DNA of 64,000 nt, taken from the NCBI GenBank assembly GCA_903834925.1, contig CAILLA010000215.1, positions 1 to 64,000 on the forward strand. The letters are read 5' to 3'. Position 1 is the first letter of the stretch, and each line of letters starts with the position of its first letter. Below are positions 19,992-29,949 of this stretch, one piece after another. The position numbers and the translations under genes were made by a program. The stretch is from an uncultured Schlesneria sp. (GTDB taxonomy: Bacteria > Planctomycetota > Planctomycetia > Planctomycetales > Planctomycetaceae). The notes under the pieces are model-generated. The model was not told where the DNA came from, did no database searches, and saw only the letters and a list, made by a program, of their open reading frames with translations.

Positions 19992-21377
19992 TCAAATATT
20001 GAAGAACCACTCTGGAATTGCCACGATGTATTTTAGATTCACTGCCCATCGCAAAACCATTTTGATCGGCAATGACATCATCATCAGCATCAGGTTTGCC
20101 AAGACCATATATCGCAAGAAACCCATCTTGATATAGAACTTCTTGAATACGGTCGCTGCCATAATATTCGGCAAAACGACAAGGTAGAACGCAACCCCAA
20201 CCAGGCCCAGCCATTCCCTCAGCAGGATGATTGGCGCCTGCTGGGCAAAGGAGGCACCTGGAGGAACAACGGGCAGCGGTTGACCAAGCCCTTTGATCCA
20301 GAATAATTCCGACAAGTTAATGTTGTTGAGCAATTCCAGCTTGTGAACGTCCCAGAACTCATACGGACTGAAAAAGTTCCAGTTCGGGCCTCGCAGGAAC
20401 GTCCCGAGAACGATCATTGCTACCCACAACGGCAAGAACCCAAACAAGAAGGTTGACACAGCAAACTTACGTTCATTGAACGTGTAATAGCCGTTACCTG
20501 CCTTGTTAAAGTCGATGTAGGGAACCGCCATCAGCCCGACAAGAATCACGCTTGGCAACACCACCCCGGCCATCCAAGGGTCGAAGTAAACCAGCATTTC
20601 CTGAAGACCGAGGAAGTACCAGGGAGCCTTAGACGGATTCGGGGTCTTTGCGGCAGATGCGGGTTCTTCCAGAGGAGCCTGAAGAACAATACCCCATGCA
20701 ATCAGGACTGCGGTCACGAGGACCATACAGACGAGTTCGGTGTAAACAAGATCTGGCCAAGTCAGAACTTTTTCGTTGTTTTCCTGTTCGAACAGCGGTC
20801 GACCTGCAGCTTTACGCTCGTCGTTGTCGACCGACTTTTTGAAGTACAACCAAGTGAAAAAGCCGACAATATAAAGCATCGCGACGATTGGCACATTGTC
20901 TGGCTTTCCGACAATCTGGCGGAAGTCGTAATCTGTAACGCTTAACGCAAGAAACAGAATCGATAAATTCAGCAAGATCCATCCGGCTGTGGGAGTCGTC
21001 CACCACTTTCTCAGGACGATCATCAGCACGTACAGACTGGTTGAGCCAATAAAAAACGCAACCGGATTAGAGGCTCGATTGATCGGCTCTTTGAGGATCT
21101 CGGGCATCTGTAACGAGAATTGCTGAGGATTATTTGAGCCGGTCAAGTGCGTGATAGCAACCATCAGCAGCATCCCGGCATACACAGCCCAAAACGCAGC
21201 AACGGGGATTTGCTCCCCTTTTCCCAAGATCCCGCCGAGGCTCAAGCGACAGTTGCCATCAAGGGCATAGCTGCGCCTTACCCAGTAGGCATTCATCAGG
21301 AACATCAACAGGTAAACCCACCCCAGACCGTAAATGACCGAGGAAGTGAGATCGGGATTATGCTGTAAGTGATTCAT
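19992..21377 (-). CDS. Cytochrome b C-terminal (subunit IV/PetD-like) protein with extra TM helices
   Basis: PSKAPWYFLGLQEMLVYFDPWMAGVVLPSVILVGLMAVPYID matches the PEWY-type Qo region; extra TM segments at both ends. Confidence 0.88.
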   Translation of the reverse strand: MNHLQHNPDLTSSVIYGLGWVYLLMFLMNAYWVRRSYALDGNCRLSLGGILGKGEQIPVAAFWAVYAGMLLMVAITHLTGSNNPQQFSLQMPEILKEPINRASNPVAFFIGSTSLYVLMIVLRKWWTTPTAGWILLNLSILFLALSVTDYDFRQIVGKPDNVPIVAMLYIVGFFTWLYFKKSVDNDERKAAGRPLFEQENNEKVLTWPDLVYTELVCMVLVTAVLIAWGIVLQAPLEEPASAAKTPNPSKAPWYFLGLQEMLVYFDPWMAGVVLPSVILVGLMAVPYIDFNKAGNGYYTFNERKFAVSTFLFGFLPLWVAMIVLGTFLRGPNWNFFSPYEFWDVHKLELLNNINLSELFWIKGLGQPLPVVPPGASFAQQAPIILLREWLGLVGVAFYLVVLPNIMAATVFKKFYIKMGFLRYMVLANLMLMMMSLPIKMVLRWAVNLKYIVAIPEWFFNI

Positions 21378-21472
21378 AGTACTTGTTGTCTGCCACCCAA
21401 TGTTATGAGTGAATCATGTTTCCAGTTTGCCGAAATCGACGAAAGCTAACCCAAATCGTTTGGCCAGACGCA

Positions 21473-22246
21473 TTACAGCGGCTGGCTGATACCACCATCC
21501 TTACGGACTCGCCAGAAGTGAATCGCAATCAACAGCGACACCACCAGTGGGATGGCAACGCAATGAAGAATGTAAAACCTGTTCAACGTCGCTTCACCGA
21601 CAAATCGGCTACCTAAAAGCAGGAAACGAGCGTCACTACCATTGGTAATCAGGTCATAGCCGCCAATATTCAACAGCTGAGCACCGGGGCCTTCATAGCC
21701 GAGGAACGGGGTCGCACGAGCCATGTTCGAACCGACGGTGATTGCCCAGATCGCCAGCTGATCCCAAGGCAACAGATATCCTGTGAACGACAAGAGCAAC
21801 GTTAAAACCAACAGCAGAACACCGATCACCCAATTGAATTCTCGCGGCGGTTTATAACTTCCAGTGAGGAAGACTCGGTACATGTGCAGCCAGACCGTAA
21901 TCACCATCGAGTGGGCAGCCCAACGATGGACCTCTCGCATGATTCCCAATGTGGTTACGTCACGTAGAGCTAAAATATCGTTAAAAGCAAACTCGAGCGT
22001 CGGGCGGTAGTAGAACATCAGCAAAACGCCGGTGATCGTTTCCACGAGAAAAAGAAAGAAGGTGATCCCACCCATACACCATGTGTAGGAAAGGGCAATC
22101 CCCTGCTGCTTAATCGAAACCGGATGCAGATGCAGAAAGAAATTGGTGAGCATCACCACAACGCGGTTGCGGCGATCAACCGGTGCAGGATGCCGAAAGA
22201 TGCTCTTCCAGATCTGCGAGCCGCGAATGTAGTCACCAACAGACAT
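21473..22246 (-). CDS. Cytochrome b N-terminal (cytochrome b6-like)
   Basis: WCMGGITFFLFLVETITGVLLMFYYRPT, REVHRWAAHSMVITVWLHMYRVFLTGSYKPPREFNWVIG heme-ligand pattern. Confidence 0.95.
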   Translation of the reverse strand: MSVGDYIRGSQIWKSIFRHPAPVDRRNRVVVMLTNFFLHLHPVSIKQQGIALSYTWCMGGITFFLFLVETITGVLLMFYYRPTLEFAFNDILALRDVTTLGIMREVHRWAAHSMVITVWLHMYRVFLTGSYKPPREFNWVIGVLLLVLTLLLSFTGYLLPWDQLAIWAITVGSNMARATPFLGYEGPGAQLLNIGGYDLITNGSDARFLLLGSRFVGEATLNRFYILHCVAIPLVVSLLIAIHFWRVRKDGGISQPL

Positions 22247-22313
22247 CGAACGATCCCCGACTGAATCCCACCAAACTCACAAAACACACAATCTGCTTGG
22301 CCAACAAGATGGC

Positions 22314-23438
22314 TCAAACAACTTCAACGTAAGAAGTTGTATCTGTCCACTGACCCATTTCTTCCTGGAACTTCACGCTCTTGTTGACTTCCAGCATCCC
22401 GTCTTCAGCAATCCGTAACCCCATTCGCTCAAGTGGCCTTGGAGCAGGTCCTTCGAAGTTGATACCTGTCATGTAAAAACCAGAGCCGTGACATGGGCAT
22501 TTGAATTTCTGCTCACCATCGAGCCAGTTCGGCGTACAACCCAAGTGTGTACAAACCGATGCCAGTGCGAAAATCATATTGCGACCTTCGTACTGATCAG
22601 TATGCACAACCCAGATCCCGAACTGGTCTTTCCATTTATTCGAAACGGTATTCAGTGGGTAATCCGACAGTGGACCAACCTTGAACTTTGAGGGTGGCTC
22701 GACCAATACGTTCGGGAACATGAAACGCGCGATGCCGAGTGTCCAGATCCCGCCGATTCCAGCCACGGCAGCCCAGGCCGCCATGAACGGCGATAACAAA
22801 GCACCCCAAGCAAGAGCACCTAAAGCGATCAGAAAACCGCTCTCTAAAAGATAACCGAAAAGGAAGCAGATCGCACTGAATGAGGCCACCGTGGCGAAAC
22901 TCGCCATACCACGTCGAACTGCAGCTGGCTTGCCAGCTTTCGATGGCGGCTTCGCCGGCATCGGCGGAGCAGCCACTGGGGTAGTTGGCTTCGCCGCGAC
23001 CGCAACGGGCGCTGCAGTTGGACCAGCCGCCGCCTTGGCTTCACGCATCTTCTGAAGCATTTCCTGAGGCGAAAGCTTCGGCCCGGCAACCGCTGCGGGT
23101 GCTGCACCGGCGACCGGGGTCGTCCCAGCCGCTGGAGCCAAATTTGCGGCGGGAGTGGTGACTGCTGCCGAAGGCGTTGCTGCTGGTTTTGCACCACCAG
23201 AACGAATCGCAGCCATGATATCTTTTGTCGATGTCGGCTTAGGGCCAGGAGCCGCCGCAGGCTTTGGAGCAGCTGCAGGCGTCGACGCTGCCGCAGGGGC
23301 CGATTCAGGAGCAGCAATTGGCGCTGGGGTTTCCGGCGCGGAAAGCGGTGTCTCCGTGGGAGCAGCGGCCGCCGCTGCTGCTTTTTGAGCACGAATTTTA
23401 GCGAGGATATCGGCAGTGGAAGGTTTTTTCTCTTCCAT
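22314..23438 (-). CDS. Rieske 2Fe-2S protein with ~170-aa Ala/Pro-rich N-terminal extension
   Basis: CTHLGCTPNW and CPCHGSGF Rieske motifs; low-complexity N-terminus precedes the TM helix. Confidence 0.95.
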   Translation of the reverse strand: MEEKKPSTADILAKIRAQKAAAAAAAPTETPLSAPETPAPIAAPESAPAAASTPAAAPKPAAAPGPKPTSTKDIMAAIRSGGAKPAATPSAAVTTPAANLAPAAGTTPVAGAAPAAVAGPKLSPQEMLQKMREAKAAAGPTAAPVAVAAKPTTPVAAPPMPAKPPSKAGKPAAVRRGMASFATVASFSAICFLFGYLLESGFLIALGALAWGALLSPFMAAWAAVAGIGGIWTLGIARFMFPNVLVEPPSKFKVGPLSDYPLNTVSNKWKDQFGIWVVHTDQYEGRNMIFALASVCTHLGCTPNWLDGEQKFKCPCHGSGFYMTGINFEGPAPRPLERMGLRIAEDGMLEVNKSVKFQEEMGQWTDTTSYVEVV

Positions 23439-23788
23439 GTTGCTTTAGACCCGGAACGAGTAATACATGATCAGAAAGGACGATGCCGCCTTGAATAAAG
23501 GCGCGTCTGACGGATTCTGGCAACATCCATTCCAGCTGACAACTAACCGTTCACAACCCGATCGCAATTTCTCAGAAGCAAGAAAGATTTACAGCCCGAA
23601 GACTTGGGGATTCTCGCTTCAAGGAAGATACCTTAAGCAACTGGCGGTAATTGCCTGAACCGAGCTGCTTGGTAAGACGCTGTGATTGTACAATCTCTTC
23701 GCGAACTTCCCAAAATAGTGGCAGCCGTCCATAATCGACTTGCAGTCATATTTGCACAATGAATTGAGCTCCGAAAGAATCCGTTCCG

Positions 23789-24928
23789 ATGACGCTTGAA
23801 CGCCGACGTGAGGTTTTAGGCCGTGTGAAAACCTTGGTCGTCAAAGTGGGGACCAACGTTCTTTCGACCGACGATGATCGTCTCGATGCCGATCGAATCG
23901 CTTCATTAGCCGAGCAGCTCCATCGAATTTGCCAGTCGGGTTGCAAGCTTGTACTGGTTTCCAGCGGAGCGATCGGAGCAGGAATGGGGTTGCTGGGGCT
24001 GAAAGAGCGGCCGAAAGATCTGTCACATCTTCAGGCTGCTGCGGCGACGGGACAGGCTCATTTGATCCATATCTACGACAAGGCCTTTCGCCCTTACGGA
24101 TACCATGCTGCTCAGTTGCTGCTGACCGCCAACGACTTTAAGGGTCGAGGCCGTTACCTTAATGTGCGCAATACGTTACGCACGCTGGCTGAGTATTCCG
24201 TGATTCCGATCATCAATGAAAATGATTCGGTGAGTACTGCGGAAATCAAATTGGGTGATAACGACCGTCTTGCAGCGATGGTCGCGGGGCTGATTCAGGC
24301 GGATCTCTTGATTATTCTCTCGGTGGTGGATGGGTTGCTGACCGGTGATCCGACAAATCCGGCCAGCGAACGGATTCCACTCGTGGAAAAGTTCGATGAC
24401 AACCTGCTGAATCTGGTGGGGGCCTCGAAAAGTACCCGAGGGACGGGAGGGATGGGGACAAAGCTGGAAGCGGTCCGAACGGCGACGGCCGTGGGTGTCA
24501 ACGTCATGATTGCGAATGGTAAACGTCCGAATGTTCTCGATGAACTTCTCTCCGCAGCCGACGTTGGGACGCTGTTTCTTGGTGAAGGAGACGGAGTTTC
24601 CGCCTGGAAACGCTGGATCGGTTATACGCTGCCTCCGAAAGGGCGATTGGTGCTCGACGCGGGTGCTCGGCGGGCGGTTGAACAACAGGGGAAGTCGCTG
24701 CTCGCCATCGGAGTGGTCCGGGTTGAAGGGGAATTCGCCAAAGGGGAAGTCGTATCTCTCGTGGACCAGTCGGGGGAAGAGTTTGCACGGGGGCTAACCA
24801 ATTACGATTCTTCAACAGCGGGTTCGATTGTTGGGAAACGAACGGACGAGATCACTCGCGAACTTGGTTCAATCCCGTACGATGAAGTGATTCATCGCGA
24901 CAACCTGGTGGTCACGAGTCAAAAGTAA
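23789..24928 (+). CDS. proB: Glutamate 5-kinase
   Basis: [43 protein letters not shown]-type motif, C-terminal PUA domain. Confidence 0.96.
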   Translation: MTLERRREVLGRVKTLVVKVGTNVLSTDDDRLDADRIASLAEQLHRICQSGCKLVLVSSGAIGAGMGLLGLKERPKDLSHLQAAAATGQAHLIHIYDKAFRPYGYHAAQLLLTANDFKGRGRYLNVRNTLRTLAEYSVIPIINENDSVSTAEIKLGDNDRLAAMVAGLIQADLLIILSVVDGLLTGDPTNPASERIPLVEKFDDNLLNLVGASKSTRGTGGMGTKLEAVRTATAVGVNVMIANGKRPNVLDELLSAADVGTLFLGEGDGVSAWKRWIGYTLPPKGRLVLDAGARRAVEQQGKSLLAIGVVRVEGEFAKGEVVSLVDQSGEEFARGLTNYDSSTAGSIVGKRTDEITRELGSIPYDEVIHRDNLVVTSQK

Positions 24929-24973
24929 GGTTTCCCTGTTCAATGCAAGCCTCCTGCGCCGTGAAAAAGATTC

Positions 24974-26518
24974 ATGCCTGATCCGCAACGCCTACATTCG
25001 GCTATCGGTCGCGTTTACCTGGTGGGTGCCGGTCCTGGCGATCCGGGGCTACTGACCTTGCGCGGTGCGGAATGTCTGGCACGAGCCGATCTGGTGCTGT
25101 TCGACGGCCTGGTGAATCCGCTTCTGTTACGTCATTCGCATGCCTTGGCGGAACAAACTTGCCGGGTCGATGGTCCGGCGGGCCGAGTTTTGCGCCAGGA
25201 CGAAATCAATCGGCGGCTGATTGAAGCAGCTCGCTCGGGCAAAACGGTCGTTCGACTGAAGGGTGGCGACCCGTTCATTTTTGGTCGAGGATCCGAAGAG
25301 GCGGCTGCTCTTTCGGATGCGGGAATTCCGTTTGAAGTTGTTCCCGGTATTACGGCTGCGACCGGAGCAGCGGTTTATACGGGGATCTCGCTGACTCATC
25401 GGGATCATGCTTCTGCTGTTGCGTTTGTCACGGGGCATGAAGATCCAACGAAGTCAATATCGTTGGATTACCTTGCTCTTGCGAAATTCCCTGGCACTCT
25501 TGTGTTTTACATGGGGCTGCATCGACTGGGTGCGATCGCTCAGTCGTTGATTGAGGCGGGAAAGCCCATGTCCACCCCCGTCTGTGTTGTCAGTCGGGCG
25601 ACGACACCAAGACAGCGAACCGTGACGGGGACCCTGGCCGAGATTGCGTCGCTCGCCATCGCCGCCGAACTGCACGCTCCATCGCTAGTAATCGTCGGCG
25701 ACTGTGTCCGGCTGCGGGAACAGGCAAGATGGTTCGAAGATCGTCCCTTATTCGGGCAGGTGATCGGAATTCCTCGACCGGAAGAACAGGCGGATGAGAC
25801 GGCGCTTCGCGCCGTGGAACTCGGTGCGCAGCCGGTTTTGCTTCCCACAATCGAAATCGTACCTCCCGAGAGCTGGGGCGAAGTCGATGCAATTTTACCG
25901 CGATTGAACGAATTTGATTGGATCGTCTTCACCAGCGTGAATGGAGTACACGGCCTGCTCGATCGTTTATGGGAATCTGGCCGAGACATGCGTTCGGTCG
26001 CCAGGGCTCGGTTCGCGACGATTGGACCAAGCACGGCTGCGGCACTCGAAAAATATTCGTTACGAGCGGATCTTGTTCCCTCGGAATTTCGCGCCGAAGC
26101 CCTTGCCCGCGAATTATGCCCCCAAGTCGCTGGGAAGAATGTGCTTTGGGCGCGTGCCAGTCGCGGACGGGATGTCCTTCCCACCGAACTGACTGCAGCA
26201 GGAGCCAATTTGACTCAACTGGTCGTTTATCAGAATTGCGATGTGGACCAATTGCCAGTGAGTTCGCTGCAACAGATCGAGCGAGGCGAACTAAACTGGA
26301 TTGGGTTATCGAGCCCCTCGATCGCTCGAAGTCTCGCGCGTCTTTTGACCGATGAAGCGAAAGTCTGGCTGGGGAATAAAACGAAATTGGCGTGTATCAG
26401 CCCGGTGACGACTGCTGCAGCCAAAGAGGCGGGGCTTCCGATCGCTGCGGAAGCGAAGGAATACACGTGGGAAGGCTTATTTCAGGCAATGATCGCTGCA
26501 AACCGCGAAACGATCTGA
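24974..26518 (+). CDS. cobA-hemD: Uroporphyrinogen-III C-methyltransferase / uroporphyrinogen-III synthase fusion
   Basis: VYLVGAGPGDPGLLTLRGAECLARADLVLFDGLVNP, VRLKGGDPFIFGRGSEE; C-terminal HemD half DWIVFTSVNGVHGLLDRL. Confidence 0.94.
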   Translation: MPDPQRLHSAIGRVYLVGAGPGDPGLLTLRGAECLARADLVLFDGLVNPLLLRHSHALAEQTCRVDGPAGRVLRQDEINRRLIEAARSGKTVVRLKGGDPFIFGRGSEEAAALSDAGIPFEVVPGITAATGAAVYTGISLTHRDHASAVAFVTGHEDPTKSISLDYLALAKFPGTLVFYMGLHRLGAIAQSLIEAGKPMSTPVCVVSRATTPRQRTVTGTLAEIASLAIAAELHAPSLVIVGDCVRLREQARWFEDRPLFGQVIGIPRPEEQADETALRAVELGAQPVLLPTIEIVPPESWGEVDAILPRLNEFDWIVFTSVNGVHGLLDRLWESGRDMRSVARARFATIGPSTAAALEKYSLRADLVPSEFRAEALARELCPQVAGKNVLWARASRGRDVLPTELTAAGANLTQLVVYQNCDVDQLPVSSLQQIERGELNWIGLSSPSIARSLARLLTDEAKVWLGNKTKLACISPVTTAAAKEAGLPIAAEAKEYTWEGLFQAMIAANRETI

Positions 26519-26545
26519 TGCCGAACGTCCGCCAAGAAAACCAAA

Positions 26546-27535
26546 ATGCCTGACTTCCTGGACGAACTTCGCGACGGACTGAAACGGTGCGACATCGGGC
26601 ATTCCCGGCTGTTAGTGGCGGTTTCCGGTGGTGCGGACAGTGTCGCACTTCTGCGTGGACTGGTCGATCTCTCTTCAGAATTCTCACTGGAATTGTTTCT
26701 TGCGCATCTCAACCATCATTTGAGAGGCGCAGATAGTGACGCGGACGCACGCTGGGTCTGTGATCTCGCGATGACCCTTAATATTCCGTGTGAAATCGGG
26801 GAAATTCCGGAAGGGATTCTGCCGGCAGATGCCAGCGGAATGGAAGAACAAGCTCGGCGACTTCGGTATGATTTTCTTGACACCGTAGCGGCAAAATTCG
26901 AATGTCCAGTAATCGCTCTGGCCCATACCGCCAGTGATCAGGCAGAAACGGTGTTACATCACCTGTTTCGCGGGACGGGAATTGCCGGACTGTGTGGCAT
27001 TCCACCCGTAAGACAAACTGCTTCAGGTCGCCGTCTGGTCCGTCCGATGCTCGCCATCAATAGGGCACAGGTCGAAGCTTTTCTGCATGAACAAGACCAA
27101 GCTTTTTGTACGGATCATTCCAACACAGACACGGCGATGACCCGAAACAAGCTTCGGCATGTGATCCTCCCCCTGCTCCGCGAGCAGATCAATTCCCAAG
27201 TCGATGCCGCACTTTGCCGACTGGCCGAACAGGCGACGGAAATTGACGAGGTCCTTCATCATGCGGCATCGCAATTACTCGCACGTTGCCTGATGGATCT
27301 GCAGCCAGACTCATGCCATCTTGATGTCAGTGTATTAGCCGACCAGCCGAGACATTTGATCCGTGAGATGTTTTGTGCGCTCTGGCAAAAACAGGACTGG
27401 CCACGTCAGGCGATGGGGTTTGCCCATTGGAACCGCCTTGCCGACATGCTTATCACTCGAAAATCGGTCGATTTTCCCAACGGAATCGAAGCCCGGTTTC
27501 ATTCCGATCGCCTGCTGGTTCTTCGCCGGGTCTGA
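26546..27535 (+). CDS. tilS: tRNA(Ile)-lysidine synthetase
   Basis: PP-loop VAVSGGADSVALLRGL; LAHLNHHLRGADSDAD; RNKLRHVILPLL. Confidence 0.94.
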   Translation: MPDFLDELRDGLKRCDIGHSRLLVAVSGGADSVALLRGLVDLSSEFSLELFLAHLNHHLRGADSDADARWVCDLAMTLNIPCEIGEIPEGILPADASGMEEQARRLRYDFLDTVAAKFECPVIALAHTASDQAETVLHHLFRGTGIAGLCGIPPVRQTASGRRLVRPMLAINRAQVEAFLHEQDQAFCTDHSNTDTAMTRNKLRHVILPLLREQINSQVDAALCRLAEQATEIDEVLHHAASQLLARCLMDLQPDSCHLDVSVLADQPRHLIREMFCALWQKQDWPRQAMGFAHWNRLADMLITRKSVDFPNGIEARFHSDRLLVLRRV

Positions 27536-27644
27536 CTGGGTAATGACCGTCAAATCGATGCGCGAAATCAGTTGACAGACGGTCTGGGTTCCGATGGCAA
27601 CCAACGGGGAGCACGATTTCCGTTGGTCGAACTGCCGACGCATC

Positions 27645-27747
27645 GGTTCTTGTCCCGGAGGGACAGCAGCAATTAGCCGGTGGTTGAGCGCAGCGACACC
27701 ACCGGATGTGTTGACCAAACAACGTCTGGAATCCTGGAAGGATTCAA
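27645..27747. repeat. Repeat family D, copy 1 (REP-like)
   Basis: ATTAGCCGGTGGTTGAGCGcAGCGACACCACCGG ... CTGGAATCCTGGAAGGATTC; inverted copy at 27805-27895. Confidence 0.75.
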
Positions 27748-27804
27748 GAAAGAATTTGCAGGTGAGTAACATGTGGACGAAAGCTCAACGGACTGAACAA
27801 TGAT

Positions 27805-27895
27805 TCTAGCATCCTTCCAGGATGCAATTTTAAAATCGCTCGTAAACCTGTGGTGTCGCTTCGCTCAACCACCGGCTAATGGCTTTATTTCTTCC
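27805..27895. repeat. Repeat family D, copy 2 in inverted orientation
   Basis: Contains GTGGTGTCGCTTCGCTCAACCACCGGCTAAT, the reverse complement of copy 1 core; GCATCCTTCCAGGATGC hairpin. Confidence 0.75.
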
Positions 27896-28152
27896 AGGAC
27901 ACAAGAAAATGTAAACAAGCCGCGAATTTTTCCGTTCGAAAAGTTGTTACCCACGTTGGGTTGCAACGGTTATAACGGGACAAGTTCTCTCGGACGCATC
28001 AAGAACTACGTTCCCATTCATGGAAAGATGTCTCACAACCCGTTAGCATGCCATCCCTTTCGCCGGGTTCACTGGCGGCTGGCCGTCAGTGACGGCAACG
28101 GAGTCGTTCGCAAGGATGCGCCTTCTCAATACTTCTAATGGTGGAAACAACA

Positions 28153-29799
28153 ATGAGTGGTGGAAACAGTGAGAGTGTGGCACCCAACGCACAGCGTCTG
28201 CTGTGGGCTGGGTTTATGGCGATTCTCGCCGCAGGTGTCGGTTTTGCGATTCGCGGAGGAATTTTCGACAACTGGCAAGCTGCGTACGGCTTTTCGAGTA
28301 CGCAATTGGGTGCAATCGGTGGTGCTGGTTTTTCGGGATTCTGTTTCGGGATCATCATTGGCGGCGTGCTCTGTGACAAAATTGGTTACGGAAAATTGGT
28401 TGCGACCGCATTTGCTCTGCATGTTTTGTCGGCTGTCGTGACATTCGGCGCTTCGACTCCTGATAACGCTTATAACATGCTGTTCTGGGGGATGTTTCTG
28501 TTTGCTTTGGCCAACGGATGCCTGGAAGCGGTCGCTAACCCACTGGTGGCAACCCTCTTCCCGAATAATCGAACCCACTACCTGAACATTCTGCATGCCA
28601 GTTGGCCAGCCGGATTGATTCTCGGTGGAATCCTAGGATGGGTTCTGGACGACCGTATGAAGCTGGACTGGAAGCTTCAATTGTCGTTGTATCTGATTCC
28701 AACCGTGATCTATGGCATTATGTTCCTTGGTCAAAGCTTCCCAAAATCAGAAGCGTCGAAGAAGGGTCTGAAGCTGGGTGACATGCTCCAGGACGTTGGG
28801 ATTCTCGGTGGTCTTGTTGTTTGCTTCCTGTTGTCGATGTTCCTGGGCGACGTTCTTAAGGGCATTCCGAATTTGGGTGAAGACAACGCCAAATACATCG
28901 GGTACGCCGTTGGTGCAGGGTTATTGCTCGCAGTGGGATTTATTACAAAGTTTTCCATGGGGTCGATTCTGCTGTTCATACTGTTCATCACTCATGCACT
29001 CGTTGGAGCTGTTGAGCTGGGGACTGACGGCTGGATTCAGAACATCACAGGAAACATCCTGTCGTCAGAACAAGGTAAAATTCTGTTCGTGTTTACATCG
29101 GCATTAATGTTTGCCCTGCGGTTCTGTGCCGACTTTATTGAAAAGAAGATCGGTGTCTCGCCAGTCGGGCTTCTGCTCACTTGTGCAATCCTGGCCTGTA
29201 TTGGTCTGAACCTGACCAGCCGAATCGACGCATTTGGAGGTGCAATTCTCGCGTTGACTGTCTACGGCATTGGAAAAACGTTTTTCTGGCCAACCATGCT
29301 CGCTGTTGCTTCTGACCGGTTCCCCCGAACGGGCGCGATCGCGATCAGTATCATGGGTGGAATTGGAATGATGTCGGCAGGTTTGATCGGTTCGCCAGGT
29401 CTGGGATATTTCAAGGACCGTTATTCAGGCGAAGCACTGCAAAAGGCCGATGCTGCTCTCTACGCATCCAGCAAGGCCGAAAAGTCGAGTAAGTTCCTGA
29501 TTTTCCCGGACGCTTACGGCCTGGATGGCAAGAAGCTTGGTGCCGCACAGAAAGAACTGGACAAGATTCGTGAAGAAGGTACGACGGGCGAAGCCGCGTT
29601 GGCAAAACTGTCGCCGGATGACCGCAAGTTGATCGAATCCAGTATCAAGGGTGACCGAGATACTCTGGTCGCTGATTCTTGCATCCCAGCAACGATGGCA
29701 GCAATTTACCTCTGCCTGTTGATCTACTTCAAGGCCATCGGCGGTTACAAACCGGTGACGATTGAATCCGGCACGTCGCTGGGAACAGCCGAAAGCTGA
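28153..29799 (+). CDS. Major facilitator superfamily transporter
   Basis: ~12 TM helices, [43 protein letters not shown] starts at 28138, likely start MSGGNS at 28153. Confidence 0.88.
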   Translation: MSGGNSESVAPNAQRLLWAGFMAILAAGVGFAIRGGIFDNWQAAYGFSSTQLGAIGGAGFSGFCFGIIIGGVLCDKIGYGKLVATAFALHVLSAVVTFGASTPDNAYNMLFWGMFLFALANGCLEAVANPLVATLFPNNRTHYLNILHASWPAGLILGGILGWVLDDRMKLDWKLQLSLYLIPTVIYGIMFLGQSFPKSEASKKGLKLGDMLQDVGILGGLVVCFLLSMFLGDVLKGIPNLGEDNAKYIGYAVGAGLLLAVGFITKFSMGSILLFILFITHALVGAVELGTDGWIQNITGNILSSEQGKILFVFTSALMFALRFCADFIEKKIGVSPVGLLLTCAILACIGLNLTSRIDAFGGAILALTVYGIGKTFFWPTMLAVASDRFPRTGAIAISIMGGIGMMSAGLIGSPGLGYFKDRYSGEALQKADAALYASSKAEKSSKFLIFPDAYGLDGKKLGAAQKELDKIREEGTTGEAALAKLSPDDRKLIESSIKGDRDTLVADSCIPATMAAIYLCLLIYFKAIGGYKPVTIESGTSLGTAES

Positions 29800-29847
29800 C
29801 TCTGAGCCTCGTTCCAAATAACGAGGTTACGAGTTGAACTTCTCTTC

Positions 29848-29886
29848 AGCCGGGAGTATCTGAGATGATACTCCCGGCTGTTTTTG
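29848..29886 (+). terminator. Intrinsic terminator downstream of the MFS gene
   Basis: AGCCGGGAGTATC-TGAGAT-GATACTCCCGGCT followed by GTTTTTG. Confidence 0.9.
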
Positions 29887-29949
29887 CACTGAGTTTGACC
29901 GTGTGAACTTCATCGCAACCATTCAATCGGAATCCAACGAAAATTAGAG

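Noticed and set aside
22844-23392. 182-aa Arg/Leu/Gln-rich minus-strand ORF, and 23155..23388 plus-strand Ala/Gly-rich ORF
   Set aside because: Alternate frames of the Rieske Ala/Pro-rich extension (GC-rich low complexity), not independent genes.
25540-26208. 222-aa minus-strand ORF opposite cobA-hemD
   Set aside because: Ser/Arg/Thr-rich antisense frame without domain signals.
24974-26518. CobA-HemD fusion as a novelty
   Set aside because: This fusion is already known in many bacteria.
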